Under the pieces are notes generated by a model. That model ran no database searches. It was not told where the DNA came from and worked only from the letters and a program-made list of their open reading frames with translations. Positions 48,132-63,100 of a stretch of DNA of 64,000 bases are shown here, in pieces (positions within the stretch are counted from its first letter, which is position 1; each line of letters opens with the position of its first letter). Origin of the DNA: Silurus meridionalis. Its lineage: Eukaryota; Chordata; Actinopteri; Siluriformes; Siluridae. Both the position numbers and the translations under genes were made by a program. The stretch spans positions 14,436,773 to 14,500,772 of the forward strand of contig NC_060893.1 of NCBI RefSeq assembly GCF_014805685.1, in the 5' to 3' direction.

Positions 48132-51100
48132 TTATGATTTGCAGAGCCAGATGTTGTGACCAATCTTACTGTCTCCAACAAAACCACATCATCTGTGTCT
48201 CTAAACTGGAATGAGCCTAATGGAAACAGGTCCTACTTTACAGTACAGTGGACTGGTGGCAGTGTGAATAACATCAATAACACTTCAGACACATCTTACA
48301 CTGTCACTGGTCTGACTGCTGGAGTGAAATACATTTTCACTGTTACTGCAGTTGCTGTAGATAAGCAAACTACAGGAGGATCAACTCAAATCTCAGCATT
48401 CACAAGTAAGTCTTGTACTCTAAGTAAAAGTACTTTTAAAAATCAATGTGTTTAATGTGTCTTATACAGTGCATTATTATGTTAAATTGTTAGCATAAGT
48501 GTTGGTGGTTGATTTTAAGAAGTATGACCCTTAAAACTGTTATTAAAATTATATGTGACTATCAGTCATGATGAGATTACAGTGGTAATGTCAACAACCT
48601 GGTTGTCAACATTTCTAATCCTATGAGTAATGAGACCATTGTGAGCATTGTGCCAGTCAGTGTGTATATGTTTGTTTCACAGATCCGGATGCTGTTTCCA
48701 ATCTTACTGTCTCTAACAAAACCACATCATCTGTGTCTCTAACCTGGAATGAGCCGCCTGGGAATAAGTCTTACTTTATATTAAGATGGACTGGTGGCAG
48801 TTTGAATAAGAGCATTAACATTTCCACAACATCTTACAATGTTACTGGTCTGACTGCTGGAGTGAATTACACATTCACTGTTACTGCATTTGCTGGAGAT
48901 GGGCAAAATGGAGGAGCAACAATTCAAATCTCAGCATTTACAAGTAAGACCTGTACTGCTGATAAATGACCTCTGCCTCCATGTGTTAATAAAAATTAAA
49001 CTGGAAAACTGTAACATGTTCTGTTCTGCAGGACTGTACATTTATTTCCGTTTGCACTAGGTTTTCAATTTATTTTATTCAAAAACTAACATGGAGCTGC
49101 ACAGCTCCAAATACAACTCACTGCATTAACTTTTTTTTGTAATTAAAAGGAACAAAAAGTTTGATTTGTGAGACCGTTAATGTTTCATTAGAAATAACAC
49201 CATGCAATTAATTCATTCATTAAATAACCTAAAGAAATATAGCTGTACAATTTAGATTAGTTAAGCTTCATGAGTTTTCTTGGACCACAATTATAATTTA
49301 TAATTCTTCAACCAGTATTGCATAGAGCAATATCCATATCCAATAATATTATGTATAATTGTAGCTGATGTTTGAAAATGACTTTTGTTAGCATTGTAAA
49401 TTATTAATTAATTGGCTCAAAACTAATGTCCACTAATTTAGGAAAATCCTGCATGAATATCTAAAGGACAAGCTCTCATCAAAAAAAAAGTCTTCTGGGG
49501 ATTTTCATTAGGAAATAGAGGATGATTTTTGATGATTCATCTTTACTGAATGAAAGCTTCTTATAAACCTTAAGTTATTGTGTTTTTTACTGTAGAGAGC
49601 TGTCCTTTAAACATCTACAGCCTTTCATAGCCTAATAATTTCCAATAATTTCATAGCCTAATTCATTTGCAGTATAATCAGTGGGAGAAATATTGTCACA
49701 CTGCATTATACAGTCTTTATATACTGTAGTATTGATAAAGACATTAGAGTTTGAAAAAGATAGATTATCTAATTTCATGTTAGAAGTGGATGTCATACAT
49801 AATATAATGTGAATTGCTCTTTTTAAATTAAATACTGAATTGTGGCTTTTAGTTGTTTAATTGTAAACTGCAATAGTGCTATAAACATTGCAAGTACTAA
49901 ATTATATCCAAAAACTCGTAGCAACCTAGACGTAGAGCAGACTAGACTAACTGATCATGAACTATGACTATTAAATGATTAATTTAGTCTTTATTGACAA
50001 AAGTAAATTCCTAAATTGAGTGCAAAATTGTGTGTTTGTGTGTTTGTGTGTGATTCATAGATCCAGATATTGTCAGTATTCTCAGTATCTCTAACAAAAC
50101 CACATCATCTCTGTATCTAACTTGGAATGAGCCAAATGGGAACAGGTCCTACTTTACAGTACAGTGGATAAATGGCAGTGTGAATAACATCATTAACAGT
50201 TCAAACACATATTACAATGTCACTGGTCTGACTGCTGGATTGAACTACATGTTCACTGTTACTGCAGTTGCTGCAGATAACCAAACTACAGGAGCACCAA
50301 CTCAAATCTCAGCATTCACAAGTAAGTGCTGTTTTGCTGATTGCAAAATATTAAAATTGAGTAATACGTTTTTCTGTCATTCAAATTTTCTGTGCCCTTC
50401 TTTATGTGGGCTTTAGTTTTGTTTTCAGTAGTTATGTAGCAGAGATTTAATGATTTATTTACTTGGTTGATTTATTTACTGTATATACTTGGATTTGCAG
50501 ACCCAGACATTGTCACCAATCTAAGTGTATCTAACAAAACCACATCATCTGTGTCTCTAACCTGGAATGAGCCTAATGGGTACAGGTCCTACTTCACAGT
50601 ACAGTGGAATAATGGCAGTGTGAATAACATCATTAACAGTTCAATCACATCTTGCACTGTCACTGGTCTGACTGTTGGAGTGAACTATACATTCACTGTT
50701 ACTGCAGTTGCTGCAGATACCCAAACTACAGGATCACCAACTCAAATCTCAGCATTCACAAGTAAGTCCTGTACTGTAACTTTTATTAATTTTCATTTAT
50801 TATTAAAATGCAGCAAATGTACTATATTGTGCTATATTGTACAAACTTGTACAGATTTTCTCTGTAGTATTTGTAATAAATTTCCATATGCTTGTGGAGC
50901 ATCACAAATGCAAATCACCTTAATGTAGAAAAAGCATGAGAGACTCTCCCTGTACCATGTGTGTGTTCATAAGGTAAGAGTGTAGCATAGGCTTAAGAAT
51001 TACTGATTAATGATTTTAGCAGTGTAGTGACTTTCTAACAGAGCTTTATATGAGAATTGTATGCATTACTGTATGCAGACTGTCGGTTGGAGTGGAATTA

Positions 51101-54100
51101 TGACTGTATTCCTTCAAATGCAGCAAACTTATGCTCTTATTTAATTGGTTAATCATGTGCTCTTTAATCCATTAATAGAATGGTTCAAAAACATAAGAGA
51201 TTCAATTCTGAATTTTAGAAACTGACAATGTTAGCATTAGTCACATTATTACAGTATCACAATTCACAGTAGTTAATGTTACACCCTGTATATTAATGTA
51301 CTAGACTGAATAGGGAACATCCTAATTTATGTAATTAAACCTATACTCACAGACCCTGATGTTATGAGATGTTATACTTAGTATAGCATTAGTAACTATT
51401 ACTATTTAAAATGTGTTACATAAAGATTCATGCTTTTTTCTAATTAAACAATTTCTTACTTGTACTCATAGAACCTGATGTTATAAGTGACCTCAGTGTG
51501 ACTGAAATCACTATAAGATCATTGTTTCTGAACTGGACTGAACCAATAGGAAAAAGTTCTTTCTTTAAAGTACAGTGGAGCAATAACATCACTTTAAATT
51601 CAGCAACCTCAAACACTTTCTATAACATTACTAATCTCAATCCTGGAGTCAATTACACCATCCTGATATCTGCTGTTGCTGCAGATAATATAACAGAAGG
51701 AGGAGCAATTGTTTATTCTGTCTTTACAAGTATGTTTCAGAGAACTGTGTTTTTTATTTGATGACATTGTTCTTTTTAAACAGTGATAAAGATAATGGTC
51801 TTTTACCTTCACAGAGCCTGACACTGTTAGTATCCTCACAGCAGTTAATGTTACAACCTCCTCTATATTACTGTACTGGATTAAGGCAATGGGGGAAATC
51901 TCCTATTATGTAGTCCAATATGATCATTTCAGTAGAAACATCAGCACGACTACTGAATTCACCATGATTAACATAACTAATCTGACTCCTGGAGTGCAGT
52001 ACACGTTCAAAGTGTTTGCAGTTGTTGCAGATAATAAAACAAAAGGAAATTCCAACTACATTTCTGCCTACACAAGTAAGAAGTTAGAAATATTATCTAA
52101 ATCTCATTAGTTATTTAGTTTCAGAGCCTCAGGGTGGTTCAGCAGATAGTATTACATGTTGTCTTCAGTTGTGAAGTAAATTATATCTTTAAATGTTATG
52201 ACATTTCTACGGATAATTAAATGAAGAAAATGAACTTGATACTATATGGTGTGGTTCAGAAGTCAGAGATGCAATTCTAAAATTCAGAGCCTGGTAGTGT
52301 AAATGTCATAAACTCTACATTACTATACTGGACTGTGCAAATAGAGAAATCTCCCATTATATAATAGAACCTGTACTAACAGTGCCTGATTTAATAAAAT
52401 ATTATACTTATTATACCATTAGTAACTTTTTATTAATATTTGTTTCATATAGATTAATGTACTTTCTAACACTGTGACCTCTAACATGTGCTCACAGAAC
52501 CTGATGTAGTGAAAGACCTGAATGTGACTGAAATCACAACAAGCTCATTGTTTCTGAACTGGACTGAACCAATAGGAAAAAGATCTTTCTTTAAAGTACA
52601 ATGGAGCAATAACATCACTTTAAATTCAACAACCTCAAACACTTTCTATAACATTTTGAATCTCAATCCTGGAGTCAATTACACCATCCTGATATCTGCT
52701 GTTGCTGCAGATAATATAACAGAAGGAGGAGCAATTGGTCTGTCAGTGTTTACAAGTATGTTTCTGAGACCTGTGTTCTCATTTGATGACAAAAGTTATT
52801 TTTATACAGTGATAATGCTAATCTTCTTTTGCCTTCACAGAGCCTGACACTGTTAGTAACCTCACAGCAGTTAATGTTACAACCTCCTCTATATTACTGT
52901 ACTGGATTAAGGCAATGGGGGAAATCTCCTATTATGTAGTCCAATATAATAATTTCAGTACAAACATCAGCATGACTACTGAACTCACCAGGATTAACAT
53001 TACTAATCTGACTCCTGGAGTGCAGTACACGTTCAAAGTGCTTGCAGTTGTTGCAGATAATAAAACAAAAGGAAATTCCAGCTACATTTCTGCCTACACA
53101 AGTAAGAAGTTAGAAATATTGACTGAATATTGACATTAGTAATTTGTTGTTAGGGCGGCATGGTGGTGCAGCAGGTAGAGTTACAGAGTGTCCACAGTTT
53201 AATGCAGTGTTCAGTTTCTTATATTTATAGACTTTCTATACGTGTTCTCTATGTTTATTTATAGTTATTATCAGGTTTTCCTTTTTCCTCGTACAACCTT
53301 AAACTATGCAGGTGAATTGTCTGGCAAATCATAGTTGTCTTTATATTTGAATGTGTGTGAATAGTTTTATACAAATGGGTTGTATCCCATTTTCTACACG
53401 TTTAATTGTTGCTGTTGGATTCAGGTTCCTCGTGACCAGTCTATTTTTATTTCCTAATTGAAGAAGTTTGAATGCATTCAGTGTTTATTCGCTGATTGTT
53501 TCATATTGATTTTTGTCTTTTTCCTAAAACTATGACCTCTAACATGTGCTCACAGAACCTGATGTAGTGAAAGACCTGAATGTGACTGAAATCACAACAA
53601 ACTCATTGTTTCTGAACTGGACTGAACCAATAGGAATAAGATCTTTCTTTAAAGTACAGTGGAGCAATAACATCACTTTAAATTCAACAACCTCAAACAC
53701 TTTCTATAACATTACTAATCTCAGTCCTGGAGTCAATTACACCATCCTGATATCTGCTGTTGCTGCAGATAATATAACAGAAGGAGGAGCAATCAGTCAT
53801 TCGGTCTTTACAAGTATGTTTCAGAGAACTGTGTTTTCATTTGATGACATTGTTATTTTTAAACAGTGATGAAGATAAATGTCTTTTGCCTTTACAGAGC
53901 CTGACACTGTTAGTAACCTCACAGCAGTTAATGTTACAACCTCCTCTATATTACTGTACTGGATTAAGGCAATGGGGGAAATCTCCTATTATGTAGTCCA
54001 ATATGATGATTTCAGTAGAAACATCAGCACAACTACTGAATTCACCATGATTAACATAAATAATCTGACTCCTGGAGTGCAGTACACGTTCAAAGTGTTT

Positions 54101-57100
54101 GCAGTTGTTGCAGATAATAAAACAGAAGGAAATTCCAACTACATTTCTGCCTACACAAGTAAGAAGTTAGATATATTATCTAAATCTCATTAGTTATTCA
54201 GTTTCAGAGCCTCAGGGTGGTTCAGCAGATAGTATTACATGTTGTCTTTAGTTGTGAAGTAAATTATATCTTTAAATGTTGTGACATTTCTATGGATAAT
54301 TAAATGAAGAAAATGAACTTGATACTATATGGTGTGGTTCAGAAGTCAGAGATGCAATTCTGAAATTCAGAGCCTGGTAGTGTAAATGTTATAAACTCTA
54401 CATTACTATACTGGAGTGGGCAAATAGAGAAATCTCCCATTATATAATAGAACCTGTACTAACAGTGCCTGATGTTCTGAAATGTTATACTTATTATACC
54501 ATTAGTAACTCTCTATTAATATTTTTTCATATAGATTAATGTACTTTCTAACAGTGTGACCTCTAACATGTGCTCACAGAACCTGATGTAGTGAAAGACC
54601 TGAATGTGATTGAAATCACAACTAGATCATTGTTTCTAAACTGGACTGAACCATTAGGAATAAGATATTTCTTTAAAGTACAATGGAGCAATAACATCAC
54701 TTTAAATTCAACAACCTCAAACACTTTCTATAACATTACTAATCTCAGTCCTGGAGTCAATTACACCATCCTGATATCTGCTGTTGCTGCAGATAATATA
54801 ACAGAAGGAGGAGCAATTGGTCATTCAGTGTTTACAAGTATGTTTCAAAGACCTTTATTATAATTTGATGACAAAAGAATATTTTTAAACAGTGATGAAG
54901 ATAAATGTCTTTTGCCTTCACAGAGCCTGACACTGTTAGTAATCTCACAGCAGTTAATGTTACAACCTCCTCTATATTACTGTACTGGATTAAGGCAATG
55001 GGGGAAATCTCCTATTATGTAGTCCAGTATGATAATTTCAGTACAAACATCAGCACGACTACTGAACTCACCATGATTAACATAACTAATCTGACTCCTG
55101 GAGTGCAGTACACGTTCAAAGTGTTTGCAGTTGTTGCAGATAATAAAACAAAAGGAAATTGCAGCTACATTTCTGCCTACACAAGTAAGAAGTTAGAAAT
55201 ATTGACTGAATATTGACATTAGTAATTTGTTGTTAGGGCGGCATGGTGGTGCAGCAGGTAGAGTTACAGAGTGTCCACAGTTTAATGCAGTGTTCAGTTT
55301 CTTATATTTATAGACTTTCTATACATGTTCTCTATGTTTATTTATAGTTATTATCAGGTTTATCTTTTTCCTCGTACGACCTCAAACTATGCTGTTGAAT
55401 TGTCTGGCAAATCATAGTTATTTTTATATTTGAATGTGTGTAAATAGTTTTATCCAAATGAGTTGTATCCTATTTTGTATACTTTTTATTGTTGCCGTAG
55501 GATTCAGGTTCATCGTGATCAGTCCATTTTTAATTCCTCATTGAAGAAGTTTGAATGCATTCAGTGTTTATTCGCTGATTGTTTCATATTGATTTTTGTC
55601 TTTTTCCTAAAACTATGACTTCTAACCTGTACTCACACAACCTGATGTTCTGAGATGTTATACTTATTATACTATTAGTAATTTACTATTTAATATTTGT
55701 TTCATGTAGATTAATAACTTTCTTACACTGTGACCTCTAACATCTGCTCACAGAACCTGATGTAATGAAAGACCTGAATGTGATTGAAATCACAACAAGA
55801 TCATTGTTTCTGAACTGGACTGAACCAATAGGAAAAAGATCTTTCTTTAAAGTACAATGGAGCAATAACATCACTTTAAATTCAACAACCTCAAACACTT
55901 TCTATAACATTACTAATCTCAGTCCTGGAGTCAATTACACCATCCTGATATCTGCTGTTGCTGCAGATAATATAACAGAAGGAGGAACAATTGGTCTGTC
56001 AGTGTTTACAAGTATGTTTTAGGGAACTTTGTTCTCATTTGATGACAAAAGAATATTTTTAAACAGTGATGAAGATAAATGTCTTTTGCCTTCACAGAGC
56101 CTGACACTGTTAGTAACCTCACAGCTGTTAATATTACAACCTCCTCTATATTACTGTACTGGATTAAGGCAATGGGGGAAATCTCCTATTATGTAGTCCA
56201 ATATGATAATTTCAGTACAAACATCAGCACGACTACTGAACTCACCATGATTAACATAACTAATCTGATTCCTGGAGTGCAGTACACGTTCAAAGTGTTT
56301 GCAGTTGTTGCAGATAATAAAACAAAAGGAAATTCCAGCTACATTTCTGCCTACACAAGTAAGAAGTTAGAAATATTGACTGAATATTGACATTAGTAAT
56401 TTGTTGTTAGGGCGGCATGGTGGTGCAGCAGGTAGAGTTACAGAGTGTCCACAGTTTAATGCAGTGTTCAGTTTCTTATATTTATAGACTTTCTATACAT
56501 GTTCTCTATGTTTATTTATAGTTATTATCAGGTTTTCCTTTTTCCTCGTACAACCTTAAACTATGCTGGTGAATTGTCTGGCAAATCATAGTTGTCTTTA
56601 TATTTGAATGTGTGTGTAAATAGTTTTATCCAAATGAGTTGTATCCCATTTTGTACACGTTTTATTGTTGGATTCAGGTTCCTCGTGATCAGTCCATTTT
56701 TATTTACTCTGAAGAAGTTTGAATGCATTCAGTGTTTATTCGCTGATTGTTTCATATTGATTTTTGTCTTTTTCCTGAAACTATGACTTCTAACCTGTAC
56801 TCACACAGCCTGCTGTTCTGAGATGTTATTATACTATTTGTAATTTACTATTTAATATTGTTTCATGTAGATTAATAACTTTCTAACACTGTGACCTCTA
56901 ACATGTGCTCACAGAACCTGATGTAGTGAAAGACCTGAATGTGACTGAAATCACAACAAGATCATTGTTTCTGAACTGGACTGAACCAATAGGAAAAAGA
57001 TCTTTCTTTAAAGTACAATGGAGCAATAACATCACTTTAAATTCAACAACCTCAAACACTTTCTATAACATTACTAATCTCAGTCCTGGAGTCAATTACA

Positions 57101-60100
57101 CCATCCTGATATCTGCTGTTGCTGCAGATAATATAACAGAAGGAGGAGCAATTGGTCGTTCAGTCTATACAAGTATGTTTCAGAGAACTTTGTTCTAATT
57201 TGATGACAAAAGTAATTTCTTAACAGTGTTAATGCAAATGGTCTTTTGCCTTCGTGGATCCTGATATTGTTAGCAACCTCACAGCAGTTAATGTTACAAC
57301 CTCCGTATATATAGTGTACTGGATTAAGACAATGGGGAAAATGTTTGTAACACTTTTCTTGGTTCAGAGGGAATTAAGGATATGATAGGGGATATAATAG
57401 GCATATGATCTGTTCTCTATGTGTATTTATATTTATTTTCAAGTTTTCCTGTTTCCTCACACCACTTTAAACTTTGCTGGTGGGTTGACTGTCAAATCAT
57501 AGTTATCTCTGTGTTTAAATGTGTGTGTGCATCGTTCTATCCAAATTAGTTGTATCCTATTTTGTACCCTTTTTATTGTTGCTATAGGATTCGTTCCTTG
57601 TGACCATTTTAATTTGCTCATTGTAGAAGTTTGAATACGTTCAGTTTAATTATTTGTAGTTCATGTTGATTTTTTTGTCTTTTTCCTAACAAATGGCCTC
57701 TAACATGTTCTCACAGAACCTGATTTTGTAAGACATCTGAATGTAACTGAAATCACAACAAGCTCATTGTTTCTGAACTGGACTGAACCAATTGGAAAAA
57801 GATCTTTCTTTAAAGTACAATGGAGCAATAACATCACTTTAAATTCAACAACTTCCAACACTTTCTATAACATTACTAATCTCAGTCCTGGAGTCAATTA
57901 CACCATCCTGATATCTGCTGTTGCTGCAGATAATATAACAGAAGGAGGAGCAATTGGTCGTTCAGTGTTTACAAGTATGTTTCAAAGAACTTTATTCTAA
58001 TTTGATGACAAAAGAATATTTTTAAACAGTGATGAAGTTAAATGTCTTTTGCCTTCACAGAGCCTGACACTGTTAGTAACCTTGCAGCAGTTAATGTTAC
58101 AACCTCCTCTATATTACTGTACTGGATTAAGGCAATGGGGGAAATCTCCTATTATGTAGTCCAATATGATAATTTCAGTACAAACATCAGCACGACTACT
58201 GAACTCACCAGGACTAACATAACTAATCTGACTCCTGGAGTGCAGTACACATTCAAAGTGTTTGCAGTTGTTGCAGATAATAAAACAGAAGGAAATTCCA
58301 ACTACATTTCTGCCTACACAAGTAAGAAGTTAAAAATATTGACTGAATATTGACATTAGTAATTTGTTGTTAGGGCGGCATGGTGGTGCAGCAGGTAAAG
58401 TTACAGAGTGTCCACAGTTTAATGCAGTGTTCAGTTTCTTATATTTATAGACTTTCTATACATGTTCTCTATGTTTATTTATGTTTAGTTTCAGGTTTTC
58501 CTTTTTCCTCGTACAACCTTAAACTATGCAGGTGAATTGTCTGGCAAATCATAGTTATTTTTATATTTGAATGTGTGTAAATAGTTTTATCCAAATGAGT
58601 TGTATCCTATTTTGTACACTTTTTATTGTTGGATTCAGGTTCCTCGTGATCAGTCCATTTTTAATTCCTCATTGAAGAAGTTTGAATGCATTCAGTGTTT
58701 ATTCGCTGATTGTTTCATATTGAGTTTTGTCTTTTTCCTAAAACTATGACTTCTAACCTGTGCTCACACAACCTGATGTTCTGAGATGTTATACTTATTA
58801 TACTATTTGTAATTTACTATTTAATATTTGTTTCATGTAGATTAATAACTTTCTAACACTGTGACCTCTAACATCTGCTCACAGAACCTGATTTTGTAAG
58901 ACACCTAAATGTGATTGAAATCACAACAAGCTCATTGTTTCTGAACTGGACTGAACCAATAGGAAAAAGATCTTTCTTTAAAGTACAGTGGAGCAATAAC
59001 ATCACTTTAAATTCAACAACCTCAAACTTTTTCTATAACATTACTAATCTCAGTCCTGGAGTCAATTACACCATCCTGATATCTGCTGTTGCTGCAGATA
59101 ATATAACAGAAGGAGGAACAATTGGTCTTTCAGTGTTTACAAGTATGTTTCAGGAAACTTTGTTCTTATTTGATGACAAAAAAAAAAAAACTTTTAAACA
59201 GTGATGAAGATAAATGTCTTTTGCCTTCACAGAGCCTGACACTGTTAGTAACTTTGCAGCAGTTAATGTTACAACCTCCTCTATATTACTGTACTGGATT
59301 AAGGCAATGGGGGAAATCTTCTATTATGTAGTCCAATATAATAATTTCAGTACAAACATCAGCACGACTACTGAACTCACCATGATTAACATAACTAATC
59401 TGATTCCTGGAGTGCAGTACACGTTCAAAGTGTTTGCAGTTGTTGCAGATAATAAAACAAAAGGAAATTGCAGCTACATTTCTGCCTACACAAGTAAGAA
59501 GTTAGAAATATTGACTGAATATTGACATTAGTAATTTGTTGTTAGGGCGGCATGGTGGTGCAGCAGGTAGAGTTACAGAGTGTCCACAGTTTAATGCAGT
59601 GTTCAGTTTCTTATATTTATAGACTTTCTATACATGTTCTCTATGTTTATTTATAGTTATTATCAGGTTTTCCTTTTTCCTCGTACGACCTTAAAATATG
59701 CTGTTGAATTGTCTGGCAAATCATAGTTGTCTTTATATTTGAATGTGTGTGAATAGTTTTATTCAAATGGGTTGTATCCCATTTTGTACACTTTTTATTG
59801 TTGCCGTAGGATTCAGGTTCCTCGTGATCAGTCCATTTTTAATTCCTCGTTGAAGAAGTTTGAATGCATTCAGTGTTTATTCGCTGATTGTTTCATATTG
59901 ATTTTTGTCTTTTTCCTAAAACTATGACTTCTAACCTGTACTCACAGAACCTGATGTTCTGAGATGTTATACTTATTATACTATTAGTAATTTACTATTT
60001 GATATTTGTTTCATGTAGATTAATAACTTTCTTACACTGTGACCTCTAACATGTGCTCACAGAACCTGATGTAGTGAGAGACCTGAATGTGATTGAAATC

Positions 60101-63100
60101 ACAACAAGATCATTGTTTCTGAACTGGACTGAACCAATAGGAAAAAAATCTTTCTTTAAAGTACAATGGAGCAATAACATCACTTTAAATTCAACAACCT
60201 CCAACACTTTCTATAACATTACTAATCTCAGTCCTGGAGTCAATTACACCATCCTGATATCTGCTGTTGCTGCAGATAATATAACAGAAGGAGGAGCAAT
60301 TGGTCGTTCAGTGTTTACAAGTATGTTTTAGGGAACTTTGTTCTCATTTGATGACAGAATATTTTTAAACAGTGATGAAGATAAATGTCTTTTGCCTTCA
60401 CAGAGCCTGACACTGTTAGTAACCTCACAGCAGTTAATGTTACAACCTCCTCTATATTACTGCACTGGATTAGGGCAATGGGGGAAATCTCCTATTATGT
60501 AGTCCAATATGATGATTTTAGTACAAACATCAGCACGACTACTGAACTCACCATGATTAACATAACTAATCTGACTCCTGGAGTGCAGTACACGTTCAAA
60601 GTGTTTGCAGTTGTTGCAGATAATAAAACAGAAGGAAATTCCAGCTACATTTCTGCCTACACAAGTAAGAAGTTAGAAATATTGACTGAATATTGACATT
60701 AGTAATTTGTTGTTAGGCGGCATGGTGGTGCAGCAGGTAGAGTTACAGAGTGTCCACAGTTTAATGCAGTGTTCAGTTTCTTATATTTATAGACTTTCTA
60801 TACATGTTCTCTATGTTTATTTATAGTTATTATCAGGTTTTCCTTTTCCTCGTACAACCTTAAACTATGCAGGTGAATTGTTTGGCAAATCATAGTTGTC
60901 TTTATATTTGAATGTGTGTGAATAGTTTTATCCAAATGAGTTGTATCCCATTTTGTACACGTTTTATTGTTGGATTCAGGTTCCTCGTGATCAGTCCATT
61001 TTATTTACTCTGAAGAAGTTTGAATGCATTCAGTGTTTATTCGCTGATTGTTTCATATTGATTTTGTCTTTTCCTGAAACTATGACTTCTAACCTGTACT
61101 CACACAGCCTGCTGTTCTGAGATGTTATTATACTATTTGTAATTTACTATTTAATATTGTTTCATGTAGATTAATAACTTTCTAACACTGTGACCTCTAA
61201 CATGTGCTCACAGAACCTGATGTAGTGAAAGACCTGAATGTGACTGAAATCACAACAAGCTCATTGTTTTTGAACTGGACTGAACCAATAGGAAAAGATC
61301 TTTCTTTAAAGTACAGTGGAGCAATAACATCACTTTAAATTCAACAACCTCAAACACTTTCTATAACATTACTAATCTCAGTCCTGGAGTCAATTACACC
61401 ATCCTGATATCTGCTGTTGCTGCAGATAATATAACAGAAGGAGGAGCAATTGGTCGTTCAGTCTATACAAGTATGTTTCAGAGAATTAAGGATATGATAG
61501 GGATATAATAGGCATATGATCTGTTCTCTATGTGTATTTATATTTATTTTCAAGTTTTCCTGTTTCCTCACACCACTTTAAACTTTGCTGGTGGGTTGAC
61601 TGTCAAATCATAGTTATCTCTGTGTTTAAATGTGTGTGCATCGTTCTATCCAAATTAGTTGTATCCTATTTTGTACCCTTTTTATTGTTGCTATAGGATT
61701 CGTTCCTTGTGACCATTTTAATTTGCTCATTGTAGAAGTGTGAACACGTTCAGTTTAATTATTTGTAGTTCATGTTGATTTTTTGTCTTTTCCTAAAACT
61801 ATGACTTCTAACCTGTACTCACAGAACCTGATGTTCTGAGATGTTATACTTATTATACTATTAGTAATTTACTATTTGATATTTGTTTCATGTAGATTAA
61901 TAACTTTCTTACACTGTGACCTCTAACATGTGCTCACAGAACCTGATGTAGTGAGAGACCTGAATGTGATTGAAATCACAACAAGATCATTGTTTCTGAA
62001 CTGGACTGAACCAATAGGAAAAATCTTTCTTTAAAGTACAATGGAGCAATAACATCACTTTAAATTCAACAACCTCCAACACTTTCTATAACATTACTAA
62101 TCTCAGTCCTGGAGTCAATTACACCATCCTGATATCTGCTGTTGCTGCAGATAATATAACAGAAGGAGGAGCAATTGGTCGTTCAGTGTTTACAAGTATG
62201 TTTTAGGGAACTTTGTTCTCATTTGATGACAGAATATTTTTAAACAGTGATGAAGATAAATGTCTTTTGCCTTCACAGAGCCTGACACTGTTAGTAACCT
62301 CACAGCAGTTAATGTTACAACCTCCTCTATATTACTGCACTGGATTAGGGCAATGGGGGAAATCTCCTATTATGTAGTCCAATATGATGATTTTAGTACA
62401 AACATCAGCACGACTACTGAACTCACCATGATTAACATAACTAATCTGACTCCTGGAGTGCAGTACACGTTCAAAGTGTTTGCAGTTGTTGCAGATAATA
62501 AAACAGAAGGAAATTCCAGCTACATTTCTGCCTACACAAGTAAGAAGTTAGAAATATTGACTGAATATTGACATTAGTAATTTGTTGTTAGGGCGGCATG
62601 GTGGTGCAGCAGGTAGAGTTACAGAGTGTCCACAGTTTAATGCAGTGTTCAGTTTCTTATATTTATAGACTTTCTATACATGTTCTCTATGTTTATTTAT
62701 AGTTATTATTAGGTATTCCTTTTTCCCCGTACAACCTTAAACTATGCAGGTGAATTGTTTGGCAAATCATAGTTGTCTTTATATTTGAATGTGTGTGAAT
62801 AGTTTTATCCAAATGAGTTGTATCCCATTTTGTACACGTTTTATTGTTGGATTCAGGTTCCTCGTGATCAGTCCATTTTTATTTACTCTGAAGAAGTTTG
62901 AATGCATTCAGTGTTTATTCGCTGATTGTTTCATATTGATTTTTGTCTTTTTCCTGAAACTATGACTTCTAACCTGTACTCACACAGCCTGCTGTTCTGA
63001 GATGTTATTATACTATTTGTAATTTACTATTTAATATTGTTTCATGTAGATTAATAACTTTCTAACACTGTGACCTCTAACATGTGCTCACAGAACCTGA

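Noticed and set aside
53879..54193. Array FN3 frames as separate small genes starting at ATG
   Set aside because: Their apparent starts lie in the intron before a clear AG acceptor. All are internal phase 1-1 exons of one gene.
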